A DNA stretch of 64,000 bases from Marinobacter profundi (GTDB lineage Bacteria; Pseudomonadota; Gammaproteobacteria; Pseudomonadales; Oleiphilaceae). The notes below the pieces were generated by a model. That model worked only from the letters and a program-made list of their open reading frames with translations. It did not search any database and had not been told where the DNA came from. Numbering within the stretch: the stretch's first letter is position 1; each line of letters opens with the position of its first letter. The stretch lies in NCBI RefSeq assembly GCF_002744715.1, contig NZ_KZ319367.1:365785-429784 (forward strand), written 5' to 3'. The translations under genes and the position numbers were made by a program. Below are positions 9,296 to 18,335 of this stretch, in pieces.

Positions 9296-11521
9296 GTGAC
9301 AACTGACGGCGCCCTTTTTCAGCGTGTCGCGATTATCGGTCTGGGCCTGATTGGCGGATCGCTGGCATCGGCAATACGGAACAGCGGCGTGGCCGCCGTT
9401 GTGGTGGGTTTCGACAAGCGCAGCGATGAGCTCGCCCTTGGCCTTGAGCTGGGCATTATTGATGAAGTGGCGGCATCGGTGGCCGACGCCGTCACCGGCA
9501 GTGACCTCGTGGTGCTGGCCGTTCCCGTCAGGGCGACCCGGGCGGTACTGGAAGAGATCCGGCCCTGGCTGGAGGCCGATGCACTGCTGACGGACGTCGG
9601 CAGCACCAAAACCGGTTTTGTGCAGGATGTCGAGGCGGTATTCGGTGGCTGGTACCCCAATGTGATACCCGGCCATCCCATCGCGGGGTCGGAAAAAAGC
9701 GGGGTTCGCGCCGCCAATCCGCAGCTGTTCGTCAACCACAAGGTCATCCTGACACCGCCGGATAACGTCGATCAGGCGCAGCTCGCCCGTCTTCGCGGCC
9801 TTTGGGAGCATTGCGGTGCAACGGTATTGACCATGTCGGTGGCGTACCATGACGAAGTGTTGGCGGCCACCAGTCATCTGCCTCATCTTATTGCGTTCTC
9901 GCTGGTGGACACCCTCGCCGGAGAGGACGAAAATCTCGATATCTTCCGCTACGCAGCCGGTGGTTTCCGGGATTTTACCCGAATTGCCGCCAGTGACCCG
10001 GTGATGTGGCACGATATCTTTTTGTCGAATCGTGACGCGGTGTTACGGGTAATCGACCATTTTACGCACGATCTGGATCAGCTGCGCAGCGCCATTGCCA
10101 ACCAGGACGGCGCGACGCTGCTACGGGTTTTCAGCCGTGCCAAGGCGGCGCGGGAACATTTTTCCAAGATGCTTTCAGGACAGGCTTACGTGACAAACAA
10201 CAGTCAGAATCAGGTAACGTTCCGTCTCCAGCCCGGCGGCAGCATTGCCGGTGATATCCGGGTGCCCGGTGACAAGTCCATTTCCCATCGCTCGATCATG
10301 CTCGGTGCCCTGGCTGACGGGGTTACCGAAGTAAAGGGCTTCCTGGAGGGCGAGGACAGTCTTGCCACCCTGCAGGCATTTCGTGACATGGGCGTGACCA
10401 TCGAAGGGCCTGACGCCGGCTTCGTGCGTATTCATGGTGTCGGGATCAACGGCCTGCAGGCGCCCCGGGGCCCGCTCTATCTCGGCAACTCCGGAACCGC
10501 CATGCGCCTGTTCGCCGGATTGCTGGCGGCCCAGCCTTTCGACTCCGAACTGACCGGCGATGCCAGTCTCTCCAAGCGGCCGATGGGGCGGGTGGCCGAT
10601 CCGCTGCGGGCCATGGGGGCGGTGATTGATACCGCGGAGGGTGGTCGCCCTCCGCTGAGGATTCGCGGCGGCCAGAAGCTCACCGGTATCCACTATGAAA
10701 TGCCGGTAGCCAGTGCCCAGGTGAAGTCGTGCCTGCTGTTGGCGGGGTTGTATGCAGAAGGTGTGACCTCGGTAACCGAGCCGGCACCGACCCGCGACCA
10801 TACCGAGCGTATGCTGGCCGGTTTTGGCTACCCTGTGCACCGGGATGGCGCGACCGCCAGTGTGACCGGTGGCGGAAGCCTCAGCGCAACCGCCATCGAT
10901 GTGCCGGCCGATATATCGTCGGCGGCCTTCTTTCTGGTGGCGGCCAGCATTGCCGAGGGTTCCGATTTGACCCTGCGTCATGTGGGCATGAACCCGACCC
11001 GGGTAGGGGTGATCAACATCCTTCGCCTGATGGGCGCTGATATCGAGGTGCTGAACGAGCGCGTAATCGGCGGTGAGCCGGTTGCGGACCTGCGGGTGCG
11101 GTCAGCAAAACTCCGGGGTATCGATATTCCCGAAGAGCAGGTGCCGCTTGCTATTGATGAGTTCCCGGTACTGTTTATTGCTGCCACGTGTGCCGAGGGC
11201 GAAACCGTCCTGCGTGGCGCCGAAGAGTTGCGGGTCAAGGAGAGCGACCGCATCCAGGTGATGGCAGACGGCCTGGCTGCAGTCGGTGTTGAAACCACCG
11301 TAACGGCCGACGGCATCATCATTCGCGGCGGCCAGGCCATTGGCGGTGGTACCGTGGACAGTCACGGAGACCATCGAATTGCCATGTCCTTTGCGGTGGC
11401 CTCCCTGCGGGCGTCGGCACCGATCGTGGTGACCGATTGTGCCAATGTGGCAACGTCCTTCCCGGGGTTTGTCGAACTGGCGCAGGGCACCGGAATCCAG
11501 ATCACGGCAGAGGAAGGCTGA
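9296..11521 (+). CDS. tyrA/aroA: Fused prephenate/cyclohexadienyl dehydrogenase and EPSP synthase
   Basis: 741 residues from GTG 9296, one base after the hisC stop; a TTG at 9269 inside hisC is a less likely start. Residues about 8-295 are TyrA-like, with the NAD(P) motif GLGLIGGSLA and PGHPIAGSEKSG. Residues about 308-741 are a complete 5-enolpyruvylshikimate-3-phosphate synthase: PGDKSISHRS, LGNSGTAMRL, and DSHGDHRIAMS near the end. The two halves act on either side of chorismate (EPSP formation and prephenate oxidation). The linker (about 295-308) is short and polar. The same fusion is known in Pseudomonas. Confidence 0.95.
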   Translation: MTTDGALFQRVAIIGLGLIGGSLASAIRNSGVAAVVVGFDKRSDELALGLELGIIDEVAASVADAVTGSDLVVLAVPVRATRAVLEEIRPWLEADALLTDVGSTKTGFVQDVEAVFGGWYPNVIPGHPIAGSEKSGVRAANPQLFVNHKVILTPPDNVDQAQLARLRGLWEHCGATVLTMSVAYHDEVLAATSHLPHLIAFSLVDTLAGEDENLDIFRYAAGGFRDFTRIAASDPVMWHDIFLSNRDAVLRVIDHFTHDLDQLRSAIANQDGATLLRVFSRAKAAREHFSKMLSGQAYVTNNSQNQVTFRLQPGGSIAGDIRVPGDKSISHRSIMLGALADGVTEVKGFLEGEDSLATLQAFRDMGVTIEGPDAGFVRIHGVGINGLQAPRGPLYLGNSGTAMRLFAGLLAAQPFDSELTGDASLSKRPMGRVADPLRAMGAVIDTAEGGRPPLRIRGGQKLTGIHYEMPVASAQVKSCLLLAGLYAEGVTSVTEPAPTRDHTERMLAGFGYPVHRDGATASVTGGGSLSATAIDVPADISSAAFFLVAASIAEGSDLTLRHVGMNPTRVGVINILRLMGADIEVLNERVIGGEPVADLRVRSAKLRGIDIPEEQVPLAIDEFPVLFIAATCAEGETVLRGAEELRVKESDRIQVMADGLAAVGVETTVTADGIIIRGGQAIGGGTVDSHGDHRIAMSFAVASLRASAPIVVTDCANVATSFPGFVELAQGTGIQITAEEG

Positions 11522-11524
11522 GGT

Positions 11525-12205
11525 ATGGCAGTAACCGAGATTCCCGTAATTGCCGTGGACGGCCCCGGTGGTTCGGGTAAAGGCACCATTACCCAGATGC
11601 TGGCCCGCAAGCTGGGCTGGCACCTGCTGGACAGTGGTGCGCTCTACCGGTTGACTGCCCTCGCGGCAGAGCGCAACGGCGTGGACCTGGCTGACGAGGC
11701 TGCGCTGGTTGGACTGGCCGGCCAGCTGGATGTCACGTTCATGCCGACCGCACCGGGCGAGCCGGTTCGGGTATTGCTGGATGGCGACGATGTGACGGCC
11801 GAGATCCGTACCGAAAAGTGTGGCGACAACGCCTCCCGGGTGGCGGTTATTCCGGCGGTCCGCGCGGCATTGTTGCAGCGCCAGCGGGATTTCCGCAAAG
11901 CGCCGGGGCTGGTGGCCGATGGCCGTGATATGGGGACCGTGGTGTTCCCGGATGCCCCGGTCAAGATCTTCCTGACAGCGAGTGCCGAGGAAAGGGCAAG
12001 ACGACGCTACAATCAGTTGAAGGATGCCGGGGTCAGTGTTAACATTGACGCCCTTTTAGAAGAGATTCGGGCGCGTGACGAACGGGATATGAACCGTTCA
12101 GCCGCCCCGCTTAAGCCGGCAGATGATGCGCAAGTCATTGATTCTACCGGGTTAAGCATTGAAGAGGTGTTGGGCAGGTGTATGGCCGCAGCAGGTCAGG
12201 CCTGA
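11525..12205 (+). CDS. cmk: Cytidylate kinase
   Basis: 226 residues. Phosphorylates CMP and dCMP using ATP. The Walker A loop is GPGGSGKGT at 13-21 with Lys19. The CMP-binding and lid regions follow ([27 protein letters not shown]). Its ATG is four bases after the tyrA/aroA stop, so it is almost certainly cotranscribed. Placement just before rpsA is conserved in gammaproteobacteria. Confidence 0.96.
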   Translation: MAVTEIPVIAVDGPGGSGKGTITQMLARKLGWHLLDSGALYRLTALAAERNGVDLADEAALVGLAGQLDVTFMPTAPGEPVRVLLDGDDVTAEIRTEKCGDNASRVAVIPAVRAALLQRQRDFRKAPGLVADGRDMGTVVFPDAPVKIFLTASAEERARRRYNQLKDAGVSVNIDALLEEIRARDERDMNRSAAPLKPADDAQVIDSTGLSIEEVLGRCMAAAGQA

Positions 12206-12228
12206 CTACACCTTTTTATCGTTGAAAT

Positions 12229-12270
12229 TCCGGATGTGGCGTTATCGGCCAGCCCCTGGCTGCATCCGGA
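12229..12270 (+). promoter_or_regulatory. Nested stem-loop in the cmk-rpsA leader
   Basis: Outer stem TCCGGATG/CATCCGGA (12229-12236 with 12263-12270) encloses a second stem GCCAG/CTGGC (12248-12260). It lies 65 bases before rpsA. In E. coli the rpsA leader folds into hairpins that recruit ribosomes without a strong Shine-Dalgarno and allow S1 autoregulation. Here the rpsA start has only AGGA in front of it, so a similar role is plausible but inferred. Confidence 0.45.
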
Positions 12271-12335
12271 CATGACTAACAGACCGTGTCGCTGGTAGCA
12301 CGGAGTAAACTTGCGTTGATCACATAGGACACATA

Positions 12336-14027
12336 ATGAGCGAGAGCTTTGCGGATCTTTTTGAAGAAAGCCTGAAAGAAATTGACATGCAACCGGGTTC
12401 CATTGTCCAGGGAACCGTGGTTGATATCGACAACGACTGGGTTACTGTTAACGCTGGCCTGAAGTCCGAGGGTGTTATCCCGGCTTCCCAGTTCCTTAAC
12501 GATAAGGGCGAGCTGGATATCCAGATCGGCGACGTTGTCGACGTGGCTCTCGATGCTGTTGAAGATGGCTTCGGTGCAACCCGTCTGTCCCGCGAGAAAG
12601 CCAAGCGGGCAGAAGCGTGGAAGGTTCTGGAGAAGTCCTTCGAAGCAGAAGAAGTGGTCAAGGGTGTGATCAACGGCAAGGTCAAGGGCGGCTTCACTGT
12701 CGACCTGGCTGGTATCCGTGCCTTCCTGCCGGGTTCCCTGGTAGATGTTCGTCCGGTCCGCGATACGCTGCATCTGGAGAACAAAGAGCTTGAGTTCAAG
12801 GTTATCAAGCTGGACCAGAAGCGTAACAACGTGGTTGTTTCCCGTCGTGCCGTTCTGGAAGCCGAGAACAGTGCCGAGCGTGAAGCGCTGCTCGAAACCC
12901 TGACCGAAGGTCTGGAAATCAAGGGTATCGTCAAGAACCTGACCGATTACGGTGCATTCGTTGATCTGGGCGGCGTTGACGGCCTGCTGCACATCACTGA
13001 CATGGCCTGGAAGCGCATCAAGCATCCGAGCGAGATCGTGAACGTTGGTGACGAGATCAACGTCAAGGTCCTGAAGTTCGATCGTGAGCGTAACCGCGTA
13101 TCCCTGGGTCTGAAGCAGCTGGGCGAAGATCCCTGGGTTGATATCAAAGGTCGTTACCCGGAAGGTTCCAAGGTCAAGGCCCGTGTTACCAACCTGACTG
13201 ACTACGGCTGCTTTGCCGAGCTGGAAGAAGGCGTTGAAGGTCTGGTACACGTGTCCGAAATGGACTGGACCAACAAGAACATCCATCCGTCCAAAGTTGT
13301 CCAGGTGGGCGACGAGGTGGACGTGATGATTCTGGATATCGACGAGGAGCGTCGTCGTATCTCCCTGGGTATCAAGCAGTGCGTATCCAACCCGTGGGAA
13401 GATTTCTCCGGCAACTTCAACAAGGGCGACCGTATCTCCGGTAAGATCAAGTCAATCACTGACTTCGGTATCTTCATCGGTCTGGACGGTGGCATCGACG
13501 GTCTGGTTCACCTGTCTGATATCAGCTGGAACGAGACTGGCGAAGAAGCCGTTCGCGAGTACAAGAAGGGTGACGAAGTTGAAACCGTTATTCTGTCTGT
13601 TGACCCGGAGCGTGAGCGTATCTCCCTGGGCATCAAGCAGCTGGAAAGCGATCCGTTTGCCGAGTTTGTACAGCTGAACGACAAGGGCTCCATTGTTAAG
13701 GGCACTGTTTCTGCAGTTGACGCCAAGGCGGCAACCATCGCCCTGAACGACGAAGTTGAAGCGGTCCTGAAAGCTTCTGAAATCAGCCGTGACCGTGTTG
13801 AAGATGCACGTAACGCGCTGAAGGAAGGCGACGAGGTTGAGGCCAAGATCATCAGCATCGATCGCAAGAACCGCATCATCAACCTGTCTGTGAAGTCCAA
13901 AGATGTTGAGGACGACAAGCAGGCGCTTGAGAACGTTCGTAGCAAGGCAGCTGAAACTTCTGGTGCGACCACCATCGGTGATCTCATCAAGGAGCAGATG
14001 CAGCAGCAAAACGCCAACAAGGAATAA
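12336..14027 (+). CDS. rpsA: 30S ribosomal protein S1
   Basis: 563 residues, close to the E. coli length, with six S1 (OB-fold) repeats. The first two bind the ribosome and the last four bind mRNA. Repeat signatures are visible as [55 protein letters not shown] and [19 protein letters not shown]. Codon use is visibly biased toward highly expressed codons relative to neighbouring genes. The weak Shine-Dalgarno (AGGA) fits an autoregulated S1 gene. A strong terminator follows. Confidence 0.98.
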   Translation: MSESFADLFEESLKEIDMQPGSIVQGTVVDIDNDWVTVNAGLKSEGVIPASQFLNDKGELDIQIGDVVDVALDAVEDGFGATRLSREKAKRAEAWKVLEKSFEAEEVVKGVINGKVKGGFTVDLAGIRAFLPGSLVDVRPVRDTLHLENKELEFKVIKLDQKRNNVVVSRRAVLEAENSAEREALLETLTEGLEIKGIVKNLTDYGAFVDLGGVDGLLHITDMAWKRIKHPSEIVNVGDEINVKVLKFDRERNRVSLGLKQLGEDPWVDIKGRYPEGSKVKARVTNLTDYGCFAELEEGVEGLVHVSEMDWTNKNIHPSKVVQVGDEVDVMILDIDEERRRISLGIKQCVSNPWEDFSGNFNKGDRISGKIKSITDFGIFIGLDGGIDGLVHLSDISWNETGEEAVREYKKGDEVETVILSVDPERERISLGIKQLESDPFAEFVQLNDKGSIVKGTVSAVDAKAATIALNDEVEAVLKASEISRDRVEDARNALKEGDEVEAKIISIDRKNRIINLSVKSKDVEDDKQALENVRSKAAETSGATTIGDLIKEQMQQQNANKE

Positions 14028-14043
14028 GTTTCCTTTTGGTATG

Positions 14044-14076
14044 AAAAAAACGGGCTGTAACAGCCCGTTTTTTTTG
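14044..14076 (+). terminator. Intrinsic terminator after rpsA
   Basis: Stem ACGGGCTG/CAGCCCGT with a TAA loop, preceded by an A run and followed by a run of eight T. This is a canonical rho-independent terminator that separates rpsA from ihfB. The A tract on the other side makes it symmetric, but no opposing gene needs it. Confidence 0.9.
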
Positions 14077-14157
14077 TGTTTTTTTCAGGTTTGGCTAAAC
14101 TAGGGTCATGGAGCTGGCAACCGGCTTTCCGATAATAATGAAAGAGGGATTAGCCTC

Positions 14158-14454
14158 ATGACGAAGTCTGAACTTGTTGAGCTGATTGCTTCCAAGCAGA
14201 CACAGCTTTCCGTGAAAGATGTTGAGCTGGCAGTAAAAACCATTATTGATCACATGTCTCAGTCCCTGGCGGATGGTCACCGGATTGAGATCCGCGGATT
14301 CGGCAGTTTTTCGTTGCACCATCGTGCGGCAAGAACCGGGCGCAATCCCAAGACGGGTGAAGCTGTTCAGCTGCCCGCGAAGTTCGTACCGCACTTCAAG
14401 CCGGGCAAGGAGCTGCGCGAACAGGTCAACGACAGCATGAAAAAGGGATTCTGA
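14158..14454 (+). CDS. ihfB: Integration host factor subunit beta
   Basis: 98 residues of the HU/IHF family, forming the DNA-bending heterodimer with IhfA. The family signature in the DNA-binding arm reads [21 protein letters not shown], with RNPKTGE as the minor-groove tip. GAGGGA lies upstream of the ATG. A possible promoter (TTGTGT, 16-base spacer, TAAACT at 14096-14101) begins in the rpsA terminator's T tract, allowing transcription separate from rpsA. A stem closed by a UUCG tetraloop follows the stop (about 14475-14500) with no T run. Confidence 0.97.
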   Translation: MTKSELVELIASKQTQLSVKDVELAVKTIIDHMSQSLADGHRIEIRGFGSFSLHHRAARTGRNPKTGEAVQLPAKFVPHFKPGKELREQVNDSMKKGF

Positions 14455-14526
14455 ATCCCCTGCGGCGATTGAAAGGGCCCGACTTCGGTGTGGGCTCCTG
14501 TGCAGGGCTAGAGGAGTGGGAGATCT

Positions 14527-14829
14527 ATGGCCGGTTTGCAGAAGGTGCTGATTATCCTGGTTGTGCTGGTGCTGGTGCTGCTTGCGCTGGTGTTCTCCCT
14601 GAACAATCAGATGGCCGTATCCCTCAATTTCCTGCTTTTTGAAACCCAGCCACACGGTGTTGCGGTGTGGATTATCATGGCCTTCGTGATCGGTGCGCTG
14701 GTTGGAATTCTTATCACTATGCTGGCAACCGTGAAAACTTCCGTTTCCCGGCGTAACCTGCAAAAGCGGCTCTCGCATGCGGAGCGGCAGTTGGAGCAAT
14801 CCAGGGCCGAGAACGACCGGACTCTTTGA
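14527..14829 (+). CDS. lapA: Lipopolysaccharide assembly protein LapA
   Basis: 100 residues with two transmembrane segments (about 5-27 and 44-67) and a charged C-terminal coiled-coil-like tail of about 30 residues. This matches the LapA (DUF1049) family of inner-membrane proteins that work with LapB to control LPS synthesis through LpxC turnover. Its TGA overlaps the lapB ATG, the standard coupled lapA-lapB arrangement. The start is preceded by GTGGGAGA. Confidence 0.93.
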   Translation: MAGLQKVLIILVVLVLVLLALVFSLNNQMAVSLNFLLFETQPHGVAVWIIMAFVIGALVGILITMLATVKTSVSRRNLQKRLSHAERQLEQSRAENDRTL

Positions 14830-15998
14830 TGGATATAGTGTTTCAGTGGCTACTGTTAACGGCAGCGGTAGCTGCTGGTTGGCTTGCCGGTCGTTTTTCC
14901 CGCTCTCCGGAACGTAGTCGTCGCGTGATCAGTGACGAAACCTCAGTTCGCGACCGTCTCCAGTTCCTGTTTACCAATTACTCCGACCAGGCGGTCGAAA
15001 ACTTTGTCCAGTCCCTGGCGGTTAACCGGGATACAGTCAGTCTCCACCTTTCTATTGGTGCCCATTTTCGCCACAAGGGTGAAACCGACCGCGCCATTGT
15101 CATTCACCAGAATTTGCTGGCTCGTCCGGAACTGCCTGCCCGCTTCAGCCCGCAGGTTACTTTTGAGCTGGCACTTGATTACCTGAACGCGGGGTTGCTC
15201 GACCGGGCGGAAGCCCTGATGCACCAGTTGATGGGGGATCGTGATTACGGGCGGCGCGCGGCAAGTCAGCTGATTGATCTTTACCAGCAGGAGCGGGAAT
15301 GGGGCAAGGCCGGTCAGGTGGCGAGAACCCTGATGAAGGATGGTGTTGATCCGGAACTGGAAAAGACCCTGGCCTATATCACCTGTGAGCTAGCCGATGA
15401 GGCCCTTAAGCATGATGATCGCTGGGGTGCCCAGAAGCTGTTGAAAGAGGCCCTGGAGTATGATCGCTCCTGTGTGCGTGCCACCTTTATCGGGATGACC
15501 ATGCTGATCCGGCAGGGCAGTTTCCGGGATGCCGCCAGCCAGAGTCTGAAGGTTTTCGAGCAGAACCCGGAGTTCGGCTCCGAGGCGATTGACCGGCTGA
15601 TGAAGCTGGAGCGGGAGCATGGCGATATCGGTCGACTGGTGAAGAAGTTGCGCAAGCTTTATGCCACCTGGCCCAGTACCAGTTTATTGCTGGCGCTGGT
15701 GGACTCGGTGGAGCGTGCATCTGGCCGGCCAGCGGCGATTGACCTGCTTCGCATGGAGCTGGAGGTGCGCCCCAGTGTCCGGGGTTTGCTGCGCCTGGTG
15801 GAAATGGCCGGTTACGAGAAGGGCATGACGACGGATGAAGGCCGCCTGGTCAGCCGTATCGGCCACTTGTTGCTGGCCAACCGGCCGGTCTATCGCTGTG
15901 TCAACTGCGGTTTTTCCGGGCAGCAGCTGCACTGGCTGTGTCCCAGTTGCAAGAACTGGGAAACGGTGCGCCCTATCCAGGGCGTGGAAGCCGAGTAA
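14829..15998 (+). CDS. lapB: Lipopolysaccharide assembly protein LapB (YciM)
   Basis: 389 residues, the E. coli length. One N-terminal transmembrane helix (about 5-21) is followed by tetratricopeptide repeats (about 60-340) and a C-terminal rubredoxin-like metal site with two CxxC pairs, CVNCGF and CPSCKNW. LapB recruits FtsH to degrade LpxC and links LPS synthesis to export. The start ATG overlaps the lapA stop (TGATG); the TTG three bases earlier is unlikely. Confidence 0.95.
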   Translation: MDIVFQWLLLTAAVAAGWLAGRFSRSPERSRRVISDETSVRDRLQFLFTNYSDQAVENFVQSLAVNRDTVSLHLSIGAHFRHKGETDRAIVIHQNLLARPELPARFSPQVTFELALDYLNAGLLDRAEALMHQLMGDRDYGRRAASQLIDLYQQEREWGKAGQVARTLMKDGVDPELEKTLAYITCELADEALKHDDRWGAQKLLKEALEYDRSCVRATFIGMTMLIRQGSFRDAASQSLKVFEQNPEFGSEAIDRLMKLEREHGDIGRLVKKLRKLYATWPSTSLLLALVDSVERASGRPAAIDLLRMELEVRPSVRGLLRLVEMAGYEKGMTTDEGRLVSRIGHLLLANRPVYRCVNCGFSGQQLHWLCPSCKNWETVRPIQGVEAE

Positions 15999-16037
15999 AC
16001 CGCTTATTAATCCATTTGTCTTTGCAGGACCTGTATT

Positions 16038-16748
16038 GTGACTATCGTTACCAACCCCCGCATCATTGTTGCCCTGGATTTTCCGTCCGGAGATCCGGCG
16101 CTCGCCCTGGCGGATCAGCTGGATCCGGCCAAGTGCCGTCTCAAAGTGGGCAAGGAGCTGTTCACCCGCTCCGGGCCGGAGCTGGTTCGCACCTTGCAGG
16201 ATCGTGGCTTCGAAGTGTTCCTGGATCTGAAATTCCACGATATTCCCAACACCACGTCGGCAGCGGTGGCTGCAGCGGCAGACCTCGGGGTGTGGATGGT
16301 GAATGTGCATGCGTCAGGTGGTGAAAAGATGATGGTGGCCTGTCGCGAACGCCTGGAGTCGTTTGGCAGTGATCGGCCGCTGCTGATTGCAGTGACGGTG
16401 CTGACCAGTATGTCCGCGGAGGATCTGGCGGGTATCGGCATCACCGACTCACCGGAGGCACAGGTGTCCCGGCTGGCTTCGCTGACTCGTAATTGTGGCC
16501 TGGACGGCGTGGTTTGTTCGGCACAGGAGGCTCCCCGCCTGAAGGCTGAGCAGGGCGCCGGCTTCCAGCTGGTTACCCCGGGCATCCGGCCGCTGACGGC
16601 AGATAAGGGCGACCAGCAGCGCATCATGACGCCGGCAGAGGCAATTCGGGCTGGCAGTGACTACCTGGTGATCGGTCGGCCGATTACCCGGGCTGCCGAT
16701 CCTCTGGCGGCGCTGGAGGCGATTCATGGGGAGGTGAGCGCCCTGTAA
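16038..16748 (+). CDS. pyrF: Orotidine 5'-phosphate decarboxylase
   Basis: 236 residues; makes UMP from OMP in the last step of pyrimidine synthesis. The catalytic charged network is in [10 protein letters not shown] (Asp and Lys), with ALDFPSGD near the N-terminus and GIRPL in the phosphate loop. The start is GTG at 16038 after AGGA. It follows lapB by 39 bases, as in many gammaproteobacteria. It ends this co-directional block. Confidence 0.96.
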   Translation: MTIVTNPRIIVALDFPSGDPALALADQLDPAKCRLKVGKELFTRSGPELVRTLQDRGFEVFLDLKFHDIPNTTSAAVAAAADLGVWMVNVHASGGEKMMVACRERLESFGSDRPLLIAVTVLTSMSAEDLAGIGITDSPEAQVSRLASLTRNCGLDGVVCSAQEAPRLKAEQGAGFQLVTPGIRPLTADKGDQQRIMTPAEAIRAGSDYLVIGRPITRAADPLAALEAIHGEVSAL

Positions 16749-16789
16749 GGGGCGTCATTGCCGGCTCGGAACGTCAGCGCCTGTAGAAC

Positions 16790-16826
16790 AAAAAAAAGCC
16801 CGCTGACTCAGTGAATCAGCGGGCTT
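16790..16826 (-). terminator. Intrinsic terminator of tRNA-Asn (first copy)
   Basis: Perfect ten-base stem AGCCCGCTGA/TCAGCGGGCT (16797-16826). On the minus strand it is followed by a run of T, so it terminates the tRNA-Asn transcript that reads toward pyrF. On the plus strand it has only a weak T tail but could also help end the pyrF transcript. Confidence 0.85.
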
Positions 16827-16835
16827 CTGGAATAG

Positions 16836-16911
16836 TGGCTCCCCGACCTGGGCTCGAACCAGGGACAAACGGATTAACAGTCCGTTGCTCTACCAACTGA
16901 GCTATCGGGGA
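16836..16911 (-). tRNA. tRNA-Asn (anticodon GTT)
   Basis: 76 bases with encoded CCA. The acceptor stem TCCCCGA/TCGGGGA, D arm AGCTCAGTTGGTAGAGC, anticodon loop CTGTTAATC with anticodon GTT, and T arm CCTGGTTCGAACCCAGG all pair correctly. An identical gene is at 31621-31696. Confidence 0.97.
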
Positions 16912-16935
16912 ACGTCGTCATGTGACGAGGCGCGT

Positions 16936-16964
16936 ATATTAAGTTGGCTATACCGCCCCGTCAA
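16936..16964 (-). promoter_or_regulatory. Sigma-70 promoter of tRNA-Asn (first copy)
   Basis: On the minus strand: TTGACG, exactly 17 bases, TAATAT, followed by a GC-rich discriminator (CGCGCC) typical of stringently controlled stable-RNA promoters. Transcription would start about 20 bases before the tRNA. Confidence 0.85.
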
Positions 16965-16981
16965 CCCCTCGCTAAAAAATT

Positions 16982-18166
16982 TTAGCCAAGTGCTTTCTGG
17001 AGGCGCTCGACCGCCTTCTGCAGGTTATCCATGCTGGTGGCGAAGCTCAGGCGCATGTGGCCCGGGGCGCCAAAGGCGGAGCCCGGAACCAGGGCAACCC
17101 CGGCTTCGGTCAGCAATTTCTCGGCAAACTCCACGTCGTTGCTGACGCTGTCGTCGGCGTCGATGGCGCCCTGAAAGCTCGGGAACACATAGAAGGTGCC
17201 GTCACCATACAGGCAGTCGACTCCGGGCAGGCCGTTGAGCGCCTCCACCAGCCAGTCGTGACGCTGCTTGAATGCCTTGACCATTTCGCCTACGCACTCT
17301 TGCGGGCCGTCCAGTGCAGCCTGGGCCGCGGCCTGGGACACGGACGCCGGGTTGGACGTGCTCTGGGACTGGATCTTCTTCATGGCGCCGATCACCCGCG
17401 CCGGGCCGGCAGCGTACCCGATACGCCAGCCAGTCATTGAGTAGGCCTTGGAAACGCCGTTGAGCACGAAGGTGCGGTCATACAGTTCCGGGGTGGCGTT
17501 CAGGATGTTGCAGAACGGCTTGCCGGTCCACAGGATCGGTTCATACATGTCGTCCGTTGCCACCATGACCTGCGGGTGCTTCTTCAGAACCTCGCCGAGG
17601 GCCTTGAGCTCTTCCAGGGTGTAGGCCATGCCACTGGGGTTGGACGGGCTGTTGATCACGAACAGACGGGTTCGCTCGGTGATGGCGTTCTCCAGCTGCT
17701 CCGGGGTGATCTTGAAACGGGTTTCCGCGGAGGTTTCAATGATGACCGGCTTGCCTTCGGCAACAATTACCATATCCGGGTATGATACCCAGTAAGGCGC
17801 AGGAATGATGGCTTCGTCACCCGGGTTGAGGATGGCCAGGGCCAGGTTGAAAAAGCTCTGTTTGCCACCACTGGATACCAGGATCTGGTTGGCTTCGTAA
17901 TCCAGGCCGTTGTCCCGTTTGAACTTCGCGATGATCGCCTTTTTCAGCGCAGGCGTACCATCAACCGCGGTGTACTTGGTCTGGCCGTTGTTGATGGCCT
18001 CGATCGCGGCTTGTTTGATGTGTTCGGGGGTGTCGAAGTCCGGCTCACCGGCACCCAGGCCAATAATGTCCTGGCCTGCGGCACGCAGTTCTGCGGCCTT
18101 GTTGGTGACTGCGAGGGTGGGAGAGGGCTTGATCGCCTGTACTCGGCTGGAAAGTTGAAGGTCCAA
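16982..18166 (-). CDS. aspC: Class I aminotransferase, aspartate aminotransferase type
   Basis: 394 residues, fold-type I PLP enzyme of the bacterial Ib aspartate aminotransferase group. Motifs: GLGAGEPDFDTP (36-47), SPSNPSG (173-179) and the PLP lysine Lys240 in NGVSKAYSMTGWRIG. Members of this group transaminate aspartate and sometimes prephenate; the sequence alone does not settle which. The gene is divergent from uvrB, as in Pseudomonas. Its stop is only 17 bases before the tRNA-Asn -35 box. Confidence 0.9.
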   Translation of the reverse strand: MDLQLSSRVQAIKPSPTLAVTNKAAELRAAGQDIIGLGAGEPDFDTPEHIKQAAIEAINNGQTKYTAVDGTPALKKAIIAKFKRDNGLDYEANQILVSSGGKQSFFNLALAILNPGDEAIIPAPYWVSYPDMVIVAEGKPVIIETSAETRFKITPEQLENAITERTRLFVINSPSNPSGMAYTLEELKALGEVLKKHPQVMVATDDMYEPILWTGKPFCNILNATPELYDRTFVLNGVSKAYSMTGWRIGYAAGPARVIGAMKKIQSQSTSNPASVSQAAAQAALDGPQECVGEMVKAFKQRHDWLVEALNGLPGVDCLYGDGTFYVFPSFQGAIDADDSVSNDVEFAEKLLTEAGVALVPGSAFGAPGHMRLSFATSMDNLQKAVERLQKALG

Positions 18167-18335
18167 ACTTGCGCTCCTTGAAAGCTGCGTCTGATGGGCT
18201 CCGTCTGCCCGGTGAACGGCGAGAGGTGTTCACTTTTCGGGCATCCGTCGATGGGCCTGATGTTATCATGAAGCCCGCGCAACGATAAGTTTCTCTGCAC
18301 TCTGCCAGCGCTATTCCGGAGGTTCTTTGCCAGTT

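Noticed and set aside
18167..18335. LexA/SOS box expected upstream of uvrB
   Set aside because: No CTG-N10-CAG with the usual TA-rich centre is present between aspC and uvrB.
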